Assembly: GCA_016630905.1 (NCBI GenBank)
Contig: WBMQ01000011.1
Location: 1-64,000 of the forward strand
Source: Capillidium heterosporum
Taxonomy: Eukaryota; Entomophthoromycota; Entomophthoromycetes; Entomophthorales; Capillidiaceae
Length of the DNA stretch: 64,000 bases
Direction: 5' to 3'
Shown in pieces: positions 22,645 to 37,950 of the stretch. The notes beneath the pieces are model-generated. The model made no database searches and was not told the origin of the DNA. It worked only from the letters and a program-made list of their open reading frames with translations. The position numbers and the translations under genes are program-made. Within the stretch, counting starts at the first letter, position 1, and the number at the start of each line of letters is the position of its first letter.

Positions 22645-23117
22645 AAATTAAATTGGTGTTTCTTTACTCAATTTTAATATTCAGTTTGCTATTTATGTAC
22701 TGCATTATATAAGTTTGTCAATAAGATTCTTGTATTTACTTTCAGCCATTCGTTAGATATATATGTTTTATCTGTAATTAGACATGTCTTGTACTACCAG
22801 CTAAAGTCAATAGCTTTATAGGCTACTTAAACCATTTATACACATATCTACAAGTACCTTGAAAGTGACATATCAAGATTGGTTTTTGAAAAAGTTAGCT
22901 GGTTGATCTCTAAAGTTTGTAAAAGGTTTTGCATCTTTGACCACCACTCCAAAAATCTAGAGTTTTGAATATAATAAAGCAAATTATAAAAATATAGATA
23001 CCGCAGCCTATATTTAAAATAGTTTATTTATATACTGATATTATCCTTTTACTCCTTCCTCAAGCCAATCCAACATACATATCTGTTGAAGAGTGGTATC
23101 TCAAAAAGTCGGTAGAA
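22645..23117. other. Intergenic between convergent genes
   Basis: About 470 bp of AT-rich sequence between the pterin dehydratase and AFI1 stops. No gene seen; presumably both 3' UTRs. Confidence 0.5.
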
Positions 23118-25827
23118 TTAGTCATTTCTGGAACCATCTACGATGTAAGGTGTTAGAACCTTGAAGTTGTTGTCGTTGACTTCGTATGCCAAACACTGCC
23201 TTTCGTAAGCAAGCTTGTGGAACAGGTTGAGGTTTTGAATGAACCTGGTGCCAGTCTAGTGAAATATATTAATCGTTGCCGAAGCAATTAAAAGTTCAAA
23301 GCATTTATACCTGATGCTGATCGATACGGTTAAGGAACTGTACTGTATAGTTCCTTATGACCTTGTTGGGGTGGAACAATGCAACCGTAATCGGGGTAAG
23401 CCCTCCCTGATTCTGAGGAACTGCCGCTAAAAACTAAAAGTTGTTAATGGAATTTAGTCTACATTTCTATCAAAAGTACCTCAATGATTTGTTCCGAAGA
23501 GACAACGTAGTCCAAAAATGCTTTATACATGGCTTCAAGTTCCTTATCTGGTATTGACTTGTACATTCTCAGCTTGGCGATTTGGCGCTGAGGATACAGC
23601 TGCTTGATGGCCCGCGTCTTGAGGTACTTTTGGAAATCTTGACCGTAGTAGAGGTAGCTCAGTGTATGGCGCCAACCTTCGATACGAGGTAGGTTGGCTG
23701 ATATTTCTTTCTGCTTGCTAGCTTCATCAGCAAAGACGATCCCGTAGCCGAGGTATTTTCCGGGGGTTGGGTCGGGTGTGTTGTGTTGCGTTATACCGAT
23801 GCGAGTGTACACATTCTCGACTTCCTCTTCGTAGAGGGCTGCTATTCCGACGAATCGTTGGATGTAGTCGGCAAATTTGGACCTGATGGAAAGTTCGCCA
23901 TAATGGGCCTGTATTGCTTGCAAAACCTAATATTCTTAGATATGTATATACATCGAATTACCTCTTGTATGAATTCGTTATCACTATTATCCCAGCGATC
24001 GTTACTACCCTTTTGCTTCCCTGTATCATTACTAGAAGTGAAGTTTAAAGCATTCGTAGAATTGGCGGTATTGGCTCCAAGCTGGGTAAATCCGGAAGGT
24101 TGGCGTGCGTGGCTAGCATCAAAGGATGCTACGCTATTGTCATCTTCAAGTCCAGATAGTGTGTTGCTGGCAGAGTTATTTGAGCTCCGTTTCGTCGTCG
24201 TCAAAGTTTCACTGCTCCCTATAAAAGGACTGACCAATATTTTCCCGGTTGAGATGTTGCATAGAACATCCCACCATTTTGGATGTCCTTCGAAGGTGGG
24301 ATTGGCAACTCCTGCTATGAACCCTCGGCTAAAACATTGTTAGTTTACGACCATATATTGCAAAAATTATTGTTGTATAAGCGTATAAGCCCCAAAATAC
24401 TTACAATTTAAGTAGTGCATCGATATCGGACAAGGAAGTATAGGGGAATGCACGCTCTAAGAAGCCTCGAAGCACAATTCCAGAACCAGAAGCCATAGCA
24501 CATGCTGCTAGGACGTAGTTGGCGACTTGACCTGACGGGAGCCCATGTCCCAAGAAAATAACCCGCTTTTCAGTTAGTAAGGCATTTAGGAGGATAATAA
24601 GCGGATGTGTGTTAGGCCCAGCTGTATCAAGATGTGGATGGAAAGGGTGAGGGATGACAGGCGCGTTGGCAAAAGTCGTGATTAAATTGATCAATGAAAA
24701 CTAAAATACACATTAGCACTGAATACAAAATATGCAAAATCACATCTCCGACTTCTTCAGGATAGATGGTGAGTGGAACTCGGATAGGTATCTTGACCTT
24801 TTCGTATGTAACTGCCGTCTCAAAGAAGTGGCGATCCTTATTCTTACCACCAAGACCAGCCTGGACTTCTTTACGAAGCCCTGATGACAGGTCGATGTAC
24901 GTGTGGCGCTTGTTGTCGTTGCTAGCGTTCGATACAGTGGATCTCTTCCCGGGAGAATCGTTGGTAGTGTTGGAGTTGAAGGATAGCTGGTTAAGTTCGC
25001 TGAGGAGGTTGACCTGCTCCTCCATAGCTATAAATTTCTCCTCAAACATGTCTTTATCCTCACTAGCTCGCAGAACCATCTTCTCGGAGATGGAAAAGTG
25101 AGGCATAAGCGATACATCCATGTCGTTGACGGCTTGGTAAAGTGTCTTTAAGACTTCGACACCGGGGTCTCTAAAATAGTTTTCGAGGGCCAGCAGTAAG
25201 ACGGGCTTTAGTATAGCATGTTAGTATTCGTTCAAAACATGTAGTTGCTTTATCGTATTTAAAACCCTAAATTCAACAGTACCTTGTATATGTGTAAATA
25301 TCGGTGACGTGTACATATAGCCATTGCCTTTACGTGAGCACCACTTTATAAAAATATATAAATCTTTCAATATAACTAAATATTACCGTAAGGCTTCTCG
25401 ATCATGTTTCGTGATAACTAGAGATAGAACGTAAAGCAAATTCTTCGGTTCCACTTCTGGGAACGTACCATCTTCATTTGTCGTAGTTTCAATCACTGTA
25501 TTTGGACTTTGGTTGAGGAAGAAGATGGTCCAATCTTCTGCTCGCTGATGAACCCCATCTGGTAACATCATCTCTGCTAAAATCCTTTAAATACATAAAT
25601 ATAAATGAGTTGCTGGTAAATTCTGTAAAAAGATTTATTTAAATTGAATAATAGCAAATGAATGGGTTTAAATTTTAAAGTACTTACTGTTCCGACATCT
25701 CAGTCTTTTTAGGATATTGGTGCGTTAAGGATGATCCTTTTCCAATGTCGAACTCTGCTAGAAGGATGTACTCCACATGAGGTGGCTCGTCATACTCTTT
25801 AATTAAAACTGACTCATTGATGTTCAT
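23118..25827 (-). CDS. AFI1/SPA-type DENN-related polarity protein (Arf3-docking)
   Basis: Fungal protein of the AFI1 (docking for Arf3)/SPA (stabilisation of polarity axis) family, which tethers Arf3/ARF6 at polarised growth sites. Nine exons (25827-25688, 25584-25387, 25343-25283, 25205-24744, 24700-24405, 24328-23962, 23926-23480, 23433-23311, 23255-23118) sum to 743 residues. The N-terminus reads [20 protein letters not shown], as in the Afi1 domain. The DENN-like SPA core has [49 protein letters not shown] and [21 protein letters not shown] Ser/Asn/Thr-rich insert (about residues 410-500) precedes a conserved C-terminal helical part. One donor is GTGATT (intron 24701-24743); the junction ...VGD/FSLINLI fits the family. 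Confidence 0.9.
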
Positions 25828-26338
25828 GGCTGAATTGTATTTTGAGAAAGGTGGAGATAAATCTAAACTGATGACTCTCCTTTTAGTGTTCTGAATTGCA
25901 TTCCCAAAATCGTAATTCTACTGCACAATAAATCTGACACCCAACCTCTTAGAACCCATTAGGAAAAACTACAAACTTGGAGATTGCAGCAAAAAATCCA
26001 AAGTAGATAGGCGAATCCATAGATAAAATGCTATAGCAACGCTTTCCCAGGTCAAGCCGACCATTTGTCTCACTTGACTATGTGGATCGAAAGATTCATA
26101 GATGTAGTGCTCAAAGGCCTTAATGGAAATTCACGATGTCTTTCTCAACTGTGAAACGCCAAGTCCATCAAAATGCTGATACGTTGTAGTCTAGGCCTGC
26201 TGTATATATTTTACCACTTCTGCAATCCAACAGCCGAAAATTTGGAGACTGGCAAATCACAAGCACTACAGCCAATTCTTTGATTGAAATTCGAAATTGG
26301 CAACGTAACGAAACTACACTTCATAGTTCACTTCAAAG
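25828..26338. promoter_or_regulatory. Divergent promoter region, AFI1 / NIT2
   Basis: A 511-bp spacer between two genes transcribed away from each other. It is somewhat richer in G+C than other spacers. No TATA box or conserved motif could be assigned. Confidence 0.4.
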
Positions 26339-27596
26339 ATGTTATTCAAAAACTTCCGACTGGCTTTAATCCAGTTAAAGGTATCTTCCATCAAGCAAGA
26401 CAACATCAACCGGGCTAGAAAATTAATACTGCAAGCAGCCAACGAAGGCAAAGCCGATATCGTAGTATTGCCAGTAATTTTTTGTTTGGATAATTTGAAT
26501 CTAGCGTCAGCAATAGGAATGTTTTAATTCGCCATACGGCACCAGCTATTTCAAAGACTATGCAGAACTCATTCCAGACGGAGAATCCTGTGCAAGTTTG
26601 TCCTCCATTGCCAAGGTTATTTTATTTTAAACATTATTGTAACTTTGGGATGAATTTAGGAGGCCAAAGTATATTTAGTTGGAGGTTTGTAAACTTTGTA
26701 TCAACTTCGGCTTTAACTTTTGTAATAGGCTCCATCCCTGAAAAAGAGGAGGGTAGTGATAAGTTTTACAACACCTGTACAGTTTACGATCCTAAAGGTA
26801 CTGTTTCAAAATATCATTGAACTTACTTTCCAAGGGAAATTGATTGCAAAGCATAGAAAAATACATCTATTTGATATCGATGTCCCAGGGAAGATCCGTT
26901 TCCAGGTACACTTGATGCAATTCACCTTTTGACCTTTGGTATTTCAAGGAATCGGAAGTTTTGAGCCCAGGAGAAACCCCAACTTATTTTGATACTGGTA
27001 ATATAAATTGCAGTATGTAAAGTAACATATGAATTTAGAATTCGGTAGGATCGGCTTGGGAATCTGCTATGACATTCGATTCCCTCCTTTAGCAGAAATT
27101 GCTACAAAACTAGGTACCAATACATAGAATCCATTTTTAACCTTTGAAGGATGCGTAGCCATGATCTACCCAGGAGCCTTCAATCTTACTACCGGACCCT
27201 TACATTGGGAATTGCTGCAAAGAGCAAGGTATCAATCCACTATAACTAAATCTAAACTTCAATTTTAGAGCCGTAGACAACCAGGTAACTATGAGAGCAT
27301 ATAAGCTACTACAGGTAAATTATTAACTATACTAGATTTATGTCGCTGCCTGTTCCCCAGCTCGTGACCTTGAAGCCAGCTACCATGCTTGGGGGCACTC
27401 TACAATTGTTGACCCAAAGTAACTAGTGCTATTGTTTTTTGCTCAACGTTTTGTTAGGGGTCAAATTGTAGCTACTACTGAGCATGATGAAGCTATCGTT
27501 TACGGCGATGTTCAAGCCGATGATTTAGTTGAAATTCGCCAGGCTATCCCTATCAAGGCTCAAGCCCGCCCTGATATATATACAAAGTATATCTAA
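26339..27596 (+). CDS. Omega-amidase / nitrilase-like protein (NIT2; yeast Nit3)
   Basis: Hydrolyses alpha-ketoglutaramate and alpha-ketosuccinamate; nitrilase superfamily. About ten short exons run from ATG 26339 to TAA 27594-27596, with joints after ...[96 protein letters not shown] and VDPKGQIVATT. The product is about 275 residues. The catalytic triad is visible as the Glu in exon 1/2, the Lys in [12 protein letters not shown] and the Cys in [15 protein letters not shown]. The C-terminus [20 protein letters not shown] is diagnostic of omega-amidases. Introns are about 37-60 nt. Confidence 0.92.
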
Positions 27597-28143
27597 ACGA
27601 TAATAAATACCTCGGTGATATTTTGAAAACTGTTTAGGAAGTTAGGCTGCAAGTATATATCGGTTCTTTTAGATATACATAACTTTCAATTCGCATACTA
27701 AAAGTCTGAAATTGATGCAGAGCTATCTTATAGACATTCTAAGTATGGATATTTTAGAGATCTATAACCATACTTTGTTAAGTATGTTCTATGTACCATC
27801 GCTACTATGTTCGTAGCTTGTGCTAGTATATGTATAGATTTAGACTATCGAAACTTTCTCAAGCTGTTGTTTTATAGCCAATAGTTACTTGGGCATATTG
27901 CCAAAAATCATTCATCTAGAACCTTAACAGTAATGAGTCCTGTTGCACTTCTAAACTATCTCTTCCTCTCTGTGAAATACTCTACCTGACTCACAATATT
28001 TGAAATTTATTGTGGATAGATTGAAAAAGTACACATACCGATAATATTTACCTTAAAGTATATACTAATAAAATGCATTTCCAATAATAATAAAATTCAA
28101 TGTAAATACAACCAAAACATACCTAAAGCGTAATACTAAGTAT
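27597..28143. other. Intergenic between convergent genes
   Basis: About 550 bp, AT-rich. No gene-like frame. A separate frame at 28065-28409 only overlaps the next gene out of frame. Confidence 0.5.
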
Positions 28144-28749
28144 CTACACTTCCTCCTTTTTAATTGAATTAGTATTGATAGCGTTCTTTGATAAATTTGG
28201 TAGCTCAAGAGATGGTAGGTCAGGTAGTGGACTGGCGTCTTTTTCGGGGGGACTACTCTCCTTTTTAGTGTCGGTTGCGATCTCTTTAGGTGAGTTCTCA
28301 ACAACTTTAGGACTTTGTTCTTCAACTTTAGCAGGAACAAGTACCAATGTAGATTCAGCTTTTTGCTGCTCGTTAGGTCTTTTAGGTTGAATTTTGGGAT
28401 ACGACTCATAGACGGCTAGTGAATTATCCGACTCTGTTACTTTTTGAGGACCAGCAGTTGTTGAGATAGAAGGTTGTGAAGGTACAGGGGCAATAGGGAT
28501 GACGTCGTTGGGCCCATACTCTTTGTATCCCGGTTTCTCATTTTGTAAGTCGTTTTTTTTGGCTTTCCACTTGCCTTTAGGGCCTCGCTTCTGTTGGGGA
28601 ATATCAAATGTACATGTCTTCTTTCGCTGCTCGCAGTGGGTGCAAGTTTTTGAGTCGGTTGGGTCAAAAGTACACCTGGCCTTGAGTCTTTTGCAGTTGT
28701 CGCACGCCCTCGTACACGATTTACTCCGCTTCGTAACCTCGCTTAACAT
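28144..28749 (-). CDS. Small Zn2Cys6 (Gal4-type) DNA-binding protein
   Basis: Intronless, 201 residues. The binuclear zinc cluster uses C16, C19, C26, C36, C39 and C46 (ACDNCKRLKARC, then CTHCEQRKKTC) with the usual CX2CX6CX9CX2CX6C spacing. The basic stretch KGKWKAKK follows at about residue 60. The rest is Pro/Ser/Glu/Lys-rich and probably disordered, ending IKKEEV. The large fungal-specific middle domain common in this class is missing, so it is either a minimal factor or a truncated one. It is nuclear by family. The start is the first ATG before the cluster; 586 bp upstream SEC23 begins on the other strand. Confidence 0.88.
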   Translation of the reverse strand: MLSEVTKRSKSCTRACDNCKRLKARCTFDPTDSKTCTHCEQRKKTCTFDIPQQKRGPKGKWKAKKNDLQNEKPGYKEYGPNDVIPIAPVPSQPSISTTAGPQKVTESDNSLAVYESYPKIQPKRPNEQQKAESTLVLVPAKVEEQSPKVVENSPKEIATDTKKESSPPEKDASPLPDLPSLELPNLSKNAINTNSIKKEEV

Positions 28750-31771
<3,022 letters not shown>

Positions 31772-32421
31772 TTTCTAGGAGTTAGTTTTCTTAAGATCAG
31801 TAATAAAGCTTGTTAACTATCTATGCAATTATATTTGTGTTGAATTTAATTTGACTATAGCAGTATCCATTTTGATATGTTACTATTGGCCAAACTTTAT
31901 CAGTTTCAACGACCATTGTATCACCTGAGATATGGTTGGTAAAGATGCATCTCTAAAAACATAAGACAAAGCTAAATAAATTTATTGATCATAATGGGAA
32001 AGTTGGATTACATATCCATCATAATCACTCTCCCAGATCTAACTTGAGAAGTGTGTTCAACTAGGATATTGGCTTTGTTCACTATCAAGCACGATTCTAA
32101 CAGCTAAACTGTCGTCTATTTCACTTTGGAGAAAGAACTTGGCAAATAGTGTAACCAGCTTAAAGTAAATAGCCAAAAAGCCAAGATTCTTTAGAGTATA
32201 GTTCTTTTGCAGGCCCTTACAAGGAATATTCCTAAGCCAAAAGCTCAACTACAACAAGCGGGCACATATTCAAATAAATAAAGGTGTATTTGATACTACG
32301 CTAGATACATTTGAAAACTACTACTCTTTTCCAAGATATTGAAAATTGTATCCTCAACAAAATATAAAGCATACTATATAGATAGGTATTATGGGAAAGA
32401 GGATATGAGTGATTCATAAAA
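31772..32421. other. Intergenic between SEC23 and tRNA-Arg
   Basis: 650 bp, AT-rich; short minus-strand frames without family features. No gene recognised. Confidence 0.5.
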
Positions 32422-32494
32422 GGTCCTGTGGCCCAATGGATAAGGCGTGTGCCTACGGAGCACAAGATTCCAGGTTCGATCCCTGGCAGGATCA
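32422..32494 (+). tRNA. tRNA-Arg (anticodon ACG)
   Basis: A full cloverleaf can be folded. The acceptor stem GGTCCTG pairs with CAGGATC (one G-T pair), followed by discriminator A. The D arm is GCCCAATGGATAAGGC. The anticodon stem TGTGC/GCACA holds the loop CTACGGA, anticodon ACG (read as ICG, codon CGU and partners). The variable loop is AGATT and the T arm is CCAGG-TTCGATC-CCTGG. It is 73 nt with no intron and no encoded CCA. A run of five T follows at 32498-32502 as a Pol III terminator. Confidence 0.96.
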
Positions 32495-32497
32495 TAC

Positions 32498-32502
32498 TTT
32501 TT
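32498..32502 (+). terminator. Pol III T-run terminator of tRNA-Arg
   Basis: Five consecutive T a few bases after the discriminator base of tRNA-Arg, the standard RNA polymerase III stop. Confidence 0.7.
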
Positions 32503-33444
32503 GCTTTTCATCTCGCCATGCTTGTCAATCTTTTGATTCAGTTTTGAGAAATTGCTCAAAGATCTTTCGATCTAAACTTGGGCTCTTCTTAAGCTGCAGG
32601 CTTGTTGAGTTTTTTACTAGTGGCTGTCTGAGCGATTAGTAGCACCCTTAACTTGAGCTACTATACCTATAGTTTTTTAAAGTTTTAGCTATAAATTTTG
32701 ATGTAGGATTGGTTTTCAGGTCATTTTATAAATGAATTGTTTTGCAACTCCTATGAAAATTCATATCACTCTAACTAATCCTAAAATTAGTTACAAAGCA
32801 GAAGATTAAAGGTTTGATCTCTGGCAAAACTATCTCGTTACCTTTTCATTTTCTGCTTCATCGATTACTCAATTTCCAAAAAGCTGAGCTGCCAAGCTTG
32901 TTTTTGATCCTATAGCTTTTGGCTACATCACTTTTATCTACCAATCTTCTACTAAATGTATAGCAGCTCTAGTGACTATTAGATGTAAAAATACCTATAG
33001 ATAAAATCTGCTTTAAAAATTCAAAGTATAGCAAAGTTTGTTACAGTAGGTTTTGATAAAAGTATTTGCCTCCATCCCTCTGATAAAGCTTGATTTTTCC
33101 AAATGGGAGAATAGGAAGCATACTGTATCAGAGGGGCAGAAGTAGAATACAGAGATGTTGATTCTAAGGAATCCGAAATAAGGATAGAAAAGCTTTCCAA
33201 ACTGAGTTTATTCATTTAGAAACGGTATTTTCCTTATATCAAACTTATGTTCAGCAATAGGCCTAATCAATATTTACAAATACGTATTTAGAATTTATTC
33301 TAGCAAATCAGTATTAGTGGATGGGCGTAGAATTATGTATTGAATCAATTATTTTCCTAAACGATTGGACAACGTAGCCACCACCTTATCAAAAAATTTT
33401 AAGCTACCTATACAACCAACCTTTGACAGCTAATTGAACAATAG
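32503..33444. other. Intergenic, with a decayed tRNA fragment
   Basis: About 940 bp before NUP155. Apart from the degenerate tRNA 3' half described separately, I see no gene. Confidence 0.5.
32792..32832 (+). pseudogene. Degenerate 3' half of tRNA-Arg
   Basis: The stretch AAGCAGAAGATTAAAGGTTT followed by GATCTCTGGCAAAACTATC matches, with scattered differences, the anticodon-stem 3' strand, variable loop, T arm and acceptor 3' strand of the tRNA-Arg(ACG) about 330 bp upstream. The following bases (CTCGTTACCTTTTCAT) weakly echo the sequence just behind the real tRNA. The 5' half is not recognisable. It is probably an old tandem duplicate; chance similarity is possible at this length. Confidence 0.5.
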
Positions 33445-36400
33445 ATGAATCAAGGCCAACCCAATTTGAACGGAGGTGTACCAACTTCAACCACCAGCAA
33501 TGGGATAGTCTCAAATTCCAACTCAATTCATAAACAGATTACCCAACAGGTTAAAGCCATCCTAAATGACAAAAAGGAATTAAAAACCATTTTAAGTAAA
33601 GGATATGTGTCAGTTGCAATTCTAATTTACATTCAGATTCATCTTCGTCAGCTAAAAAGATAGAAGAATCGGTTATCGTAGAAGCCAAACTGAAACATCA
33701 CTATCCACACGACTTGAAAGTTTTGATACAAGGTATTTTGTTTTTAGTAATATGAATTAAATATTCCAAGATCCCAAGACGGTTATAAAGCTATCGGGGA
33801 CTCTACCAAGCATAAACATTGTTTGGTTCTTGATCAACGACGTGGTACATTTTTGGAATTACGAATTGGAGTAATATGTAGACAATATTTAGTACTAACG
33901 TTAGCTCTAGTAAATACAGCATTTATGAATCCGATACAAAGGATGTCATTACAGTTGGGCTCGTTAAGCCACGACCAAGTACTATAGTTTTTATTTTCAA
34001 GCACTAATTCCTTTAGCCGTCTTTCCCAGCGAAGTTGATTATCTACTGGTTTTGGGCTTTAAAAGCACAGTTGAAGTGTATGGCCTTTCTTTGGCACTTA
34101 CCAAAGAGTCCGATCAAATAAAGTCTTTCCGACTCGACTACTCGTACGGTTGTAACTTTACTCCAACCTGCATCGTTGGAACCGAGAACGGACGTATCTT
34201 TATCGGTGATAACAAAGGAACCATTTCCGAATTTGTTTACAAGGTAGCTATATTCCGTGCTTATTGTTTTGACTCTTTTGACTAGAGAGAAGAAAGCTTC
34301 TTTTCCGAAAAGTACACTATAATCAGCTGTAGAGAATCTTACATGTCGTTCTTGCCTCAGTTTTCCTTTGGTAGCTCAGAAGGTAGGGTTACTTTAAATA
34401 CATATTCTAAAGAATTTATAGAGAAGCAAATTATTTCCATGACTGTCGATGAGAAGCGCCATGTGCTATACACGCTGTCCAAGGATTCGAATATAAAAGT
34501 AAATGTTTGCAAGTTATAAATCCTAATGTTGATTAGGTTATAAGTCTTGGTAGTAAAGGCGAAGGGTTCACATTCATAGAGAATGTAAGGGATTGCCGAT
34601 CGGAGGCTATGAGGACCATAGGTTTTGCCAGTGGAGCACGAATTATCCTATCATCTATCCACGCCATCCCCCCTTCCGACTCTTCCGAACTACGATTAGT
34701 AGCAGTTGCTGTTTCAGGTAACCTTCTTGGCATTCATTTTTGTAACCTACAAAATTTAGGGGCCTCGATCTACTACAAGAGTAGTAAAGCCTACATGTTC
34801 AGCTCAGCAACTGGGCTGGAGTACTTTACTGCCCGTCCACCTCGTTCCGATATAACTCATGAATCTGCGGTTTTCAGCTCCAAGTCCTACTACAACAATG
34901 GGGTGCTTATCTCCTCAAGTCCCCTGTACGGTTCCGAATTTTCTATAGTCTTCAACTATATTGAGAAATTCCCTATGCTCGATGTATGTTTGTATTTGTC
35001 ATCTCTACTAACATTATAAAAAGAAAAGTGCATCGGTTGAGGCGTACAACGTCTCGAAAATCCCTAGCAAAGTTTTCGGAATCTATGAGACGCCTTCCAA
35101 TCCACAACAGTGCTACATTTCTGCCGAGTTGACCCAGCATATCAGCAGCTTTGACGATCTAAAGACCCAGTATTATGCACCCTCCCGTCGCTTCAACATC
35201 ATCACAAACAAAGGTGCTTTAAATACAAAGAGTATATTTTTAACTTTATTAAATAGGTCTGGAAGTTATTGAAAAGAAACGCCCTGTAGACCAGCTTTTG
35301 GATATTTTAGTATCTACCAGTTCTGGAGGGTTAAAGTTGCAGGATTTCATCAACAGGTAGCTCAAAGTAATATACTTCATGGCTAACAAAGAATTATAGA
35401 TTCAGCGCATCGGAAGTATGTGCCATGGGTTTAGCAATTCTTGCCAAGCATCCACTAGCCTTGTTGAAGCTTTTCCCCGATCTAGATATTTTCTCCAGTA
35501 TCGGATCGGCACCGGTAGACAAAGCGTTACATGACAAAATAGTGGCGATGCTGATTGAGATCGGCGGGTACCCCTCCTACAGCTGTGTAAGCCAATTTGC
35601 GACCATCAGTGCTTCGGTAGGACAGGCTTCCCTCAACAAGTGGCTCAACAACAGCAACATATTCTTTGGAGCCATAATATTGGTCTCACATATCCTTACT
35701 CCAGTATGGACCACCAAAATTATACACATCAAAGATAATTCGAGTGCCGGAAAGCCCCCGACTGTCGAAATGGCAATTCCACTCAAGACCCTTACCTTCT
35801 TGGTTGGTACTCTTAAGAGCGTCATTGACCTTCTGAAGCAACAGCCCGCTCTGATAAACCCAGCCCCACGACCCGTTACCTCTATTTCTACTGCTACTAA
35901 TGTCACCAACACTGAGTTAGCAACGGCCCGACAGGAGGAGATCAATAACTTTGACCAGCTTAAGCAGATGCTTGAAAACGCCTACCAGTGTGCGCAGTTC
36001 TTCCGAATCCTCAACGAATACGGCATCGATAGTCTCATCCCAAGCCTATCACCCCAAGCAGTCGACCGCCTCCGTCTAGTTTCGTTTGAATACCTTCTCA
36101 ACTCGCCCAACCGTAGCGAGATCGTCAACGAGTTGGTTTCGGCCGTCGCCAGCAAAGACAGCAAGCGCAATCCATCGAGCCTGACCGACGACTTGTGCAA
36201 GCACTGCCTCGACTTCTGCAACAACGACATTATCTATCTAGTAAAAGGTAACGAGCACATCAACCACGCCAAGAACGCATTTTTGGCTACCGAACGTGCG
36301 GAACTTTTAAAGACTTCACTAGGTGCCTTCGAGTCTCTACGCTTTGCTATCCCAGCCGAACAGCTGAAATCGATCGTTGAATCCTACTGCAACCTAGGAT

Positions 36401-37950
36401 TCCAATCCGGTGCCATGGTCTTAATTTCGTCGAACATCGCCAAAGCCGTCAACACTTCCAACCAGCCTTTGAAGGCACTACCCGATCACTTTAAGCCTTT
36501 CCACCCCATCGACATGAAGACTATAGACAGACTGTACGATCTGGTCAAAGTTCCCTTAGAGTCTTACCTCCCCCTACTCAAAAAGTACTCGGGGAACGCC
36601 ACCACTTCGGATGTCTCAGCCATCCTCATTTCCCTAGCCCAAGTCCTCTCCTCTACTGACGATAGTAGGTTCCATGCCACTGTGTGCTCGTGGCTCATAA
36701 CCCACGAGCTCGGCTTTATCCTAGTAGACTTTGACATCCCTTCTGTTGAAAAGTTTTTAGCCAGCTCCATTGTGCAGGCCGACAATTTGGCAAACTTGAA
36801 TAAGACGGCCACCATCCTCTTCCAGTTCTATATCAAACGCGGCAACAACATGGCAGCTGCTCGAGCCTATGTCGACTTTGCTTGTTCTCAAAGGTTCCCC
36901 ATACCTATTCGCGACCGTGTCAAAAGGTTGAACGAGGCTTTGGACCGAGCCCGCAGCCTCACCAACTTCCAAACTTTTGAGGATCAATCGTCGTTCATCC
37001 ATCAGGCTGAACAGCTTTTGGTCATCGCTTTGATTCAAGAGATCTGCGTCGATGAGATCCAGGAATTTAATCCAAGTGGAGGTCACGAGTTGAAATCGAA
37101 ATTGAACAGCAAGTTGTACCCGGTGCAGGAGCTTATGGAGGAGTTTGCCATGCCTAATAGATTGTTCGCAACTCAACTCGTTATACTCGAGTATAAGACA
37201 GCTGTCCTTGGGGATAATCAGTTTGATAGTATATTGAGAGTATGGTCGCAGATTCTAGGCTTGAATGAACAGTTGGGCGCTCAATCTAGTTCGAGTATCG
37301 ACTTCATCGATCGATGTATCGATTTCACCATCTCTCACCTCCGCCAGGAATCTCCTGCCTTCCCGACAGGTACTTTATTTCCAATTCTATACCACCATCT
37401 TGAATTCTTACCAATTTTTTGCTTATAGGTGAAATCATCCAGCTTATCTTGAAGAAAGTATTGAACGATGAAACCAAGTTTACACCGACTTGGGCTATTG
37501 ATAGGTTGGTGAAGTGTGGTATTACTTATTCTACCATATACACTATATTACTTGCGGTTTTGGATCGACGGGTAAGTATAGCTTAAAAATCTTCACACCA
37601 TATCATCGTACTAAATTTCTTTACGTTTCCAAAATTAGGATTTCCAATGGAGTTCACCGAAAGCCTTCAAAATCCTTCTAGCTAGCTTTTTAGCTTTGGT
37701 TACTTCACCTGATATGTTGACTTCTCATAGATGGATAGAGTAAGTTTAAGTCTTTAGTACTATTCAGCCATTTTCTTACAAGCATGGATATTAACTTCTA
37801 TCGTATAGTTTGACCAGCCTCAAGACCAAGTTGGATTCTTATAATGACTCGGAGATCTACCAATCTAACCAATACCAAGCTTCAGCTATTGTCCTCAAGC
37901 AGCTACAGAACGAAGTTGCTAGTCTTTTGAACTCGCGTCCATCTGCTTAA
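33445..37950 (+). CDS. NUP155: Nucleoporin NUP155 / Nup170-Nup157 family
   Basis: Large scaffold nucleoporin of the inner ring of the nuclear pore. About 14 exons from ATG 33445 to TAA 37948-37950 encode roughly 1,300 residues, the family size. The N-terminal beta-propeller includes INIVWFLINDVVHFWNY, FPSEVDYLLVLGFKSTVEVY, CIVGTENGRIFIGDNKGTIS and DEKRHVLYTLSKDSNIK. The alpha-solenoid half is mainly one long exon (about 35,400-37,367) with QQPALINPAP..., FRILNEYGIDSLIP and AAARAYVDFACSQRFPIPIR. The short 3' exons encode FTPTWAIDRLVKCGI and the final Leu-rich helix. Intron 1 lies inside the Asn/Ser-rich N-terminus. Exon edges in the 5' half were read individually; small errors of a few codons are possible. 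Confidence 0.92.

Noticed and set aside
23783-24343. 186-codon plus-strand frame
   Set aside because: Antisense to two AFI1 exons and one intron; no family features.
27282-27335. Second donor 30 nt downstream in NIT2, which would add ten residues
   Set aside because: It would leave an intron of only about 21 nt; the first donor gives a normal 51-nt intron and the family sequence.
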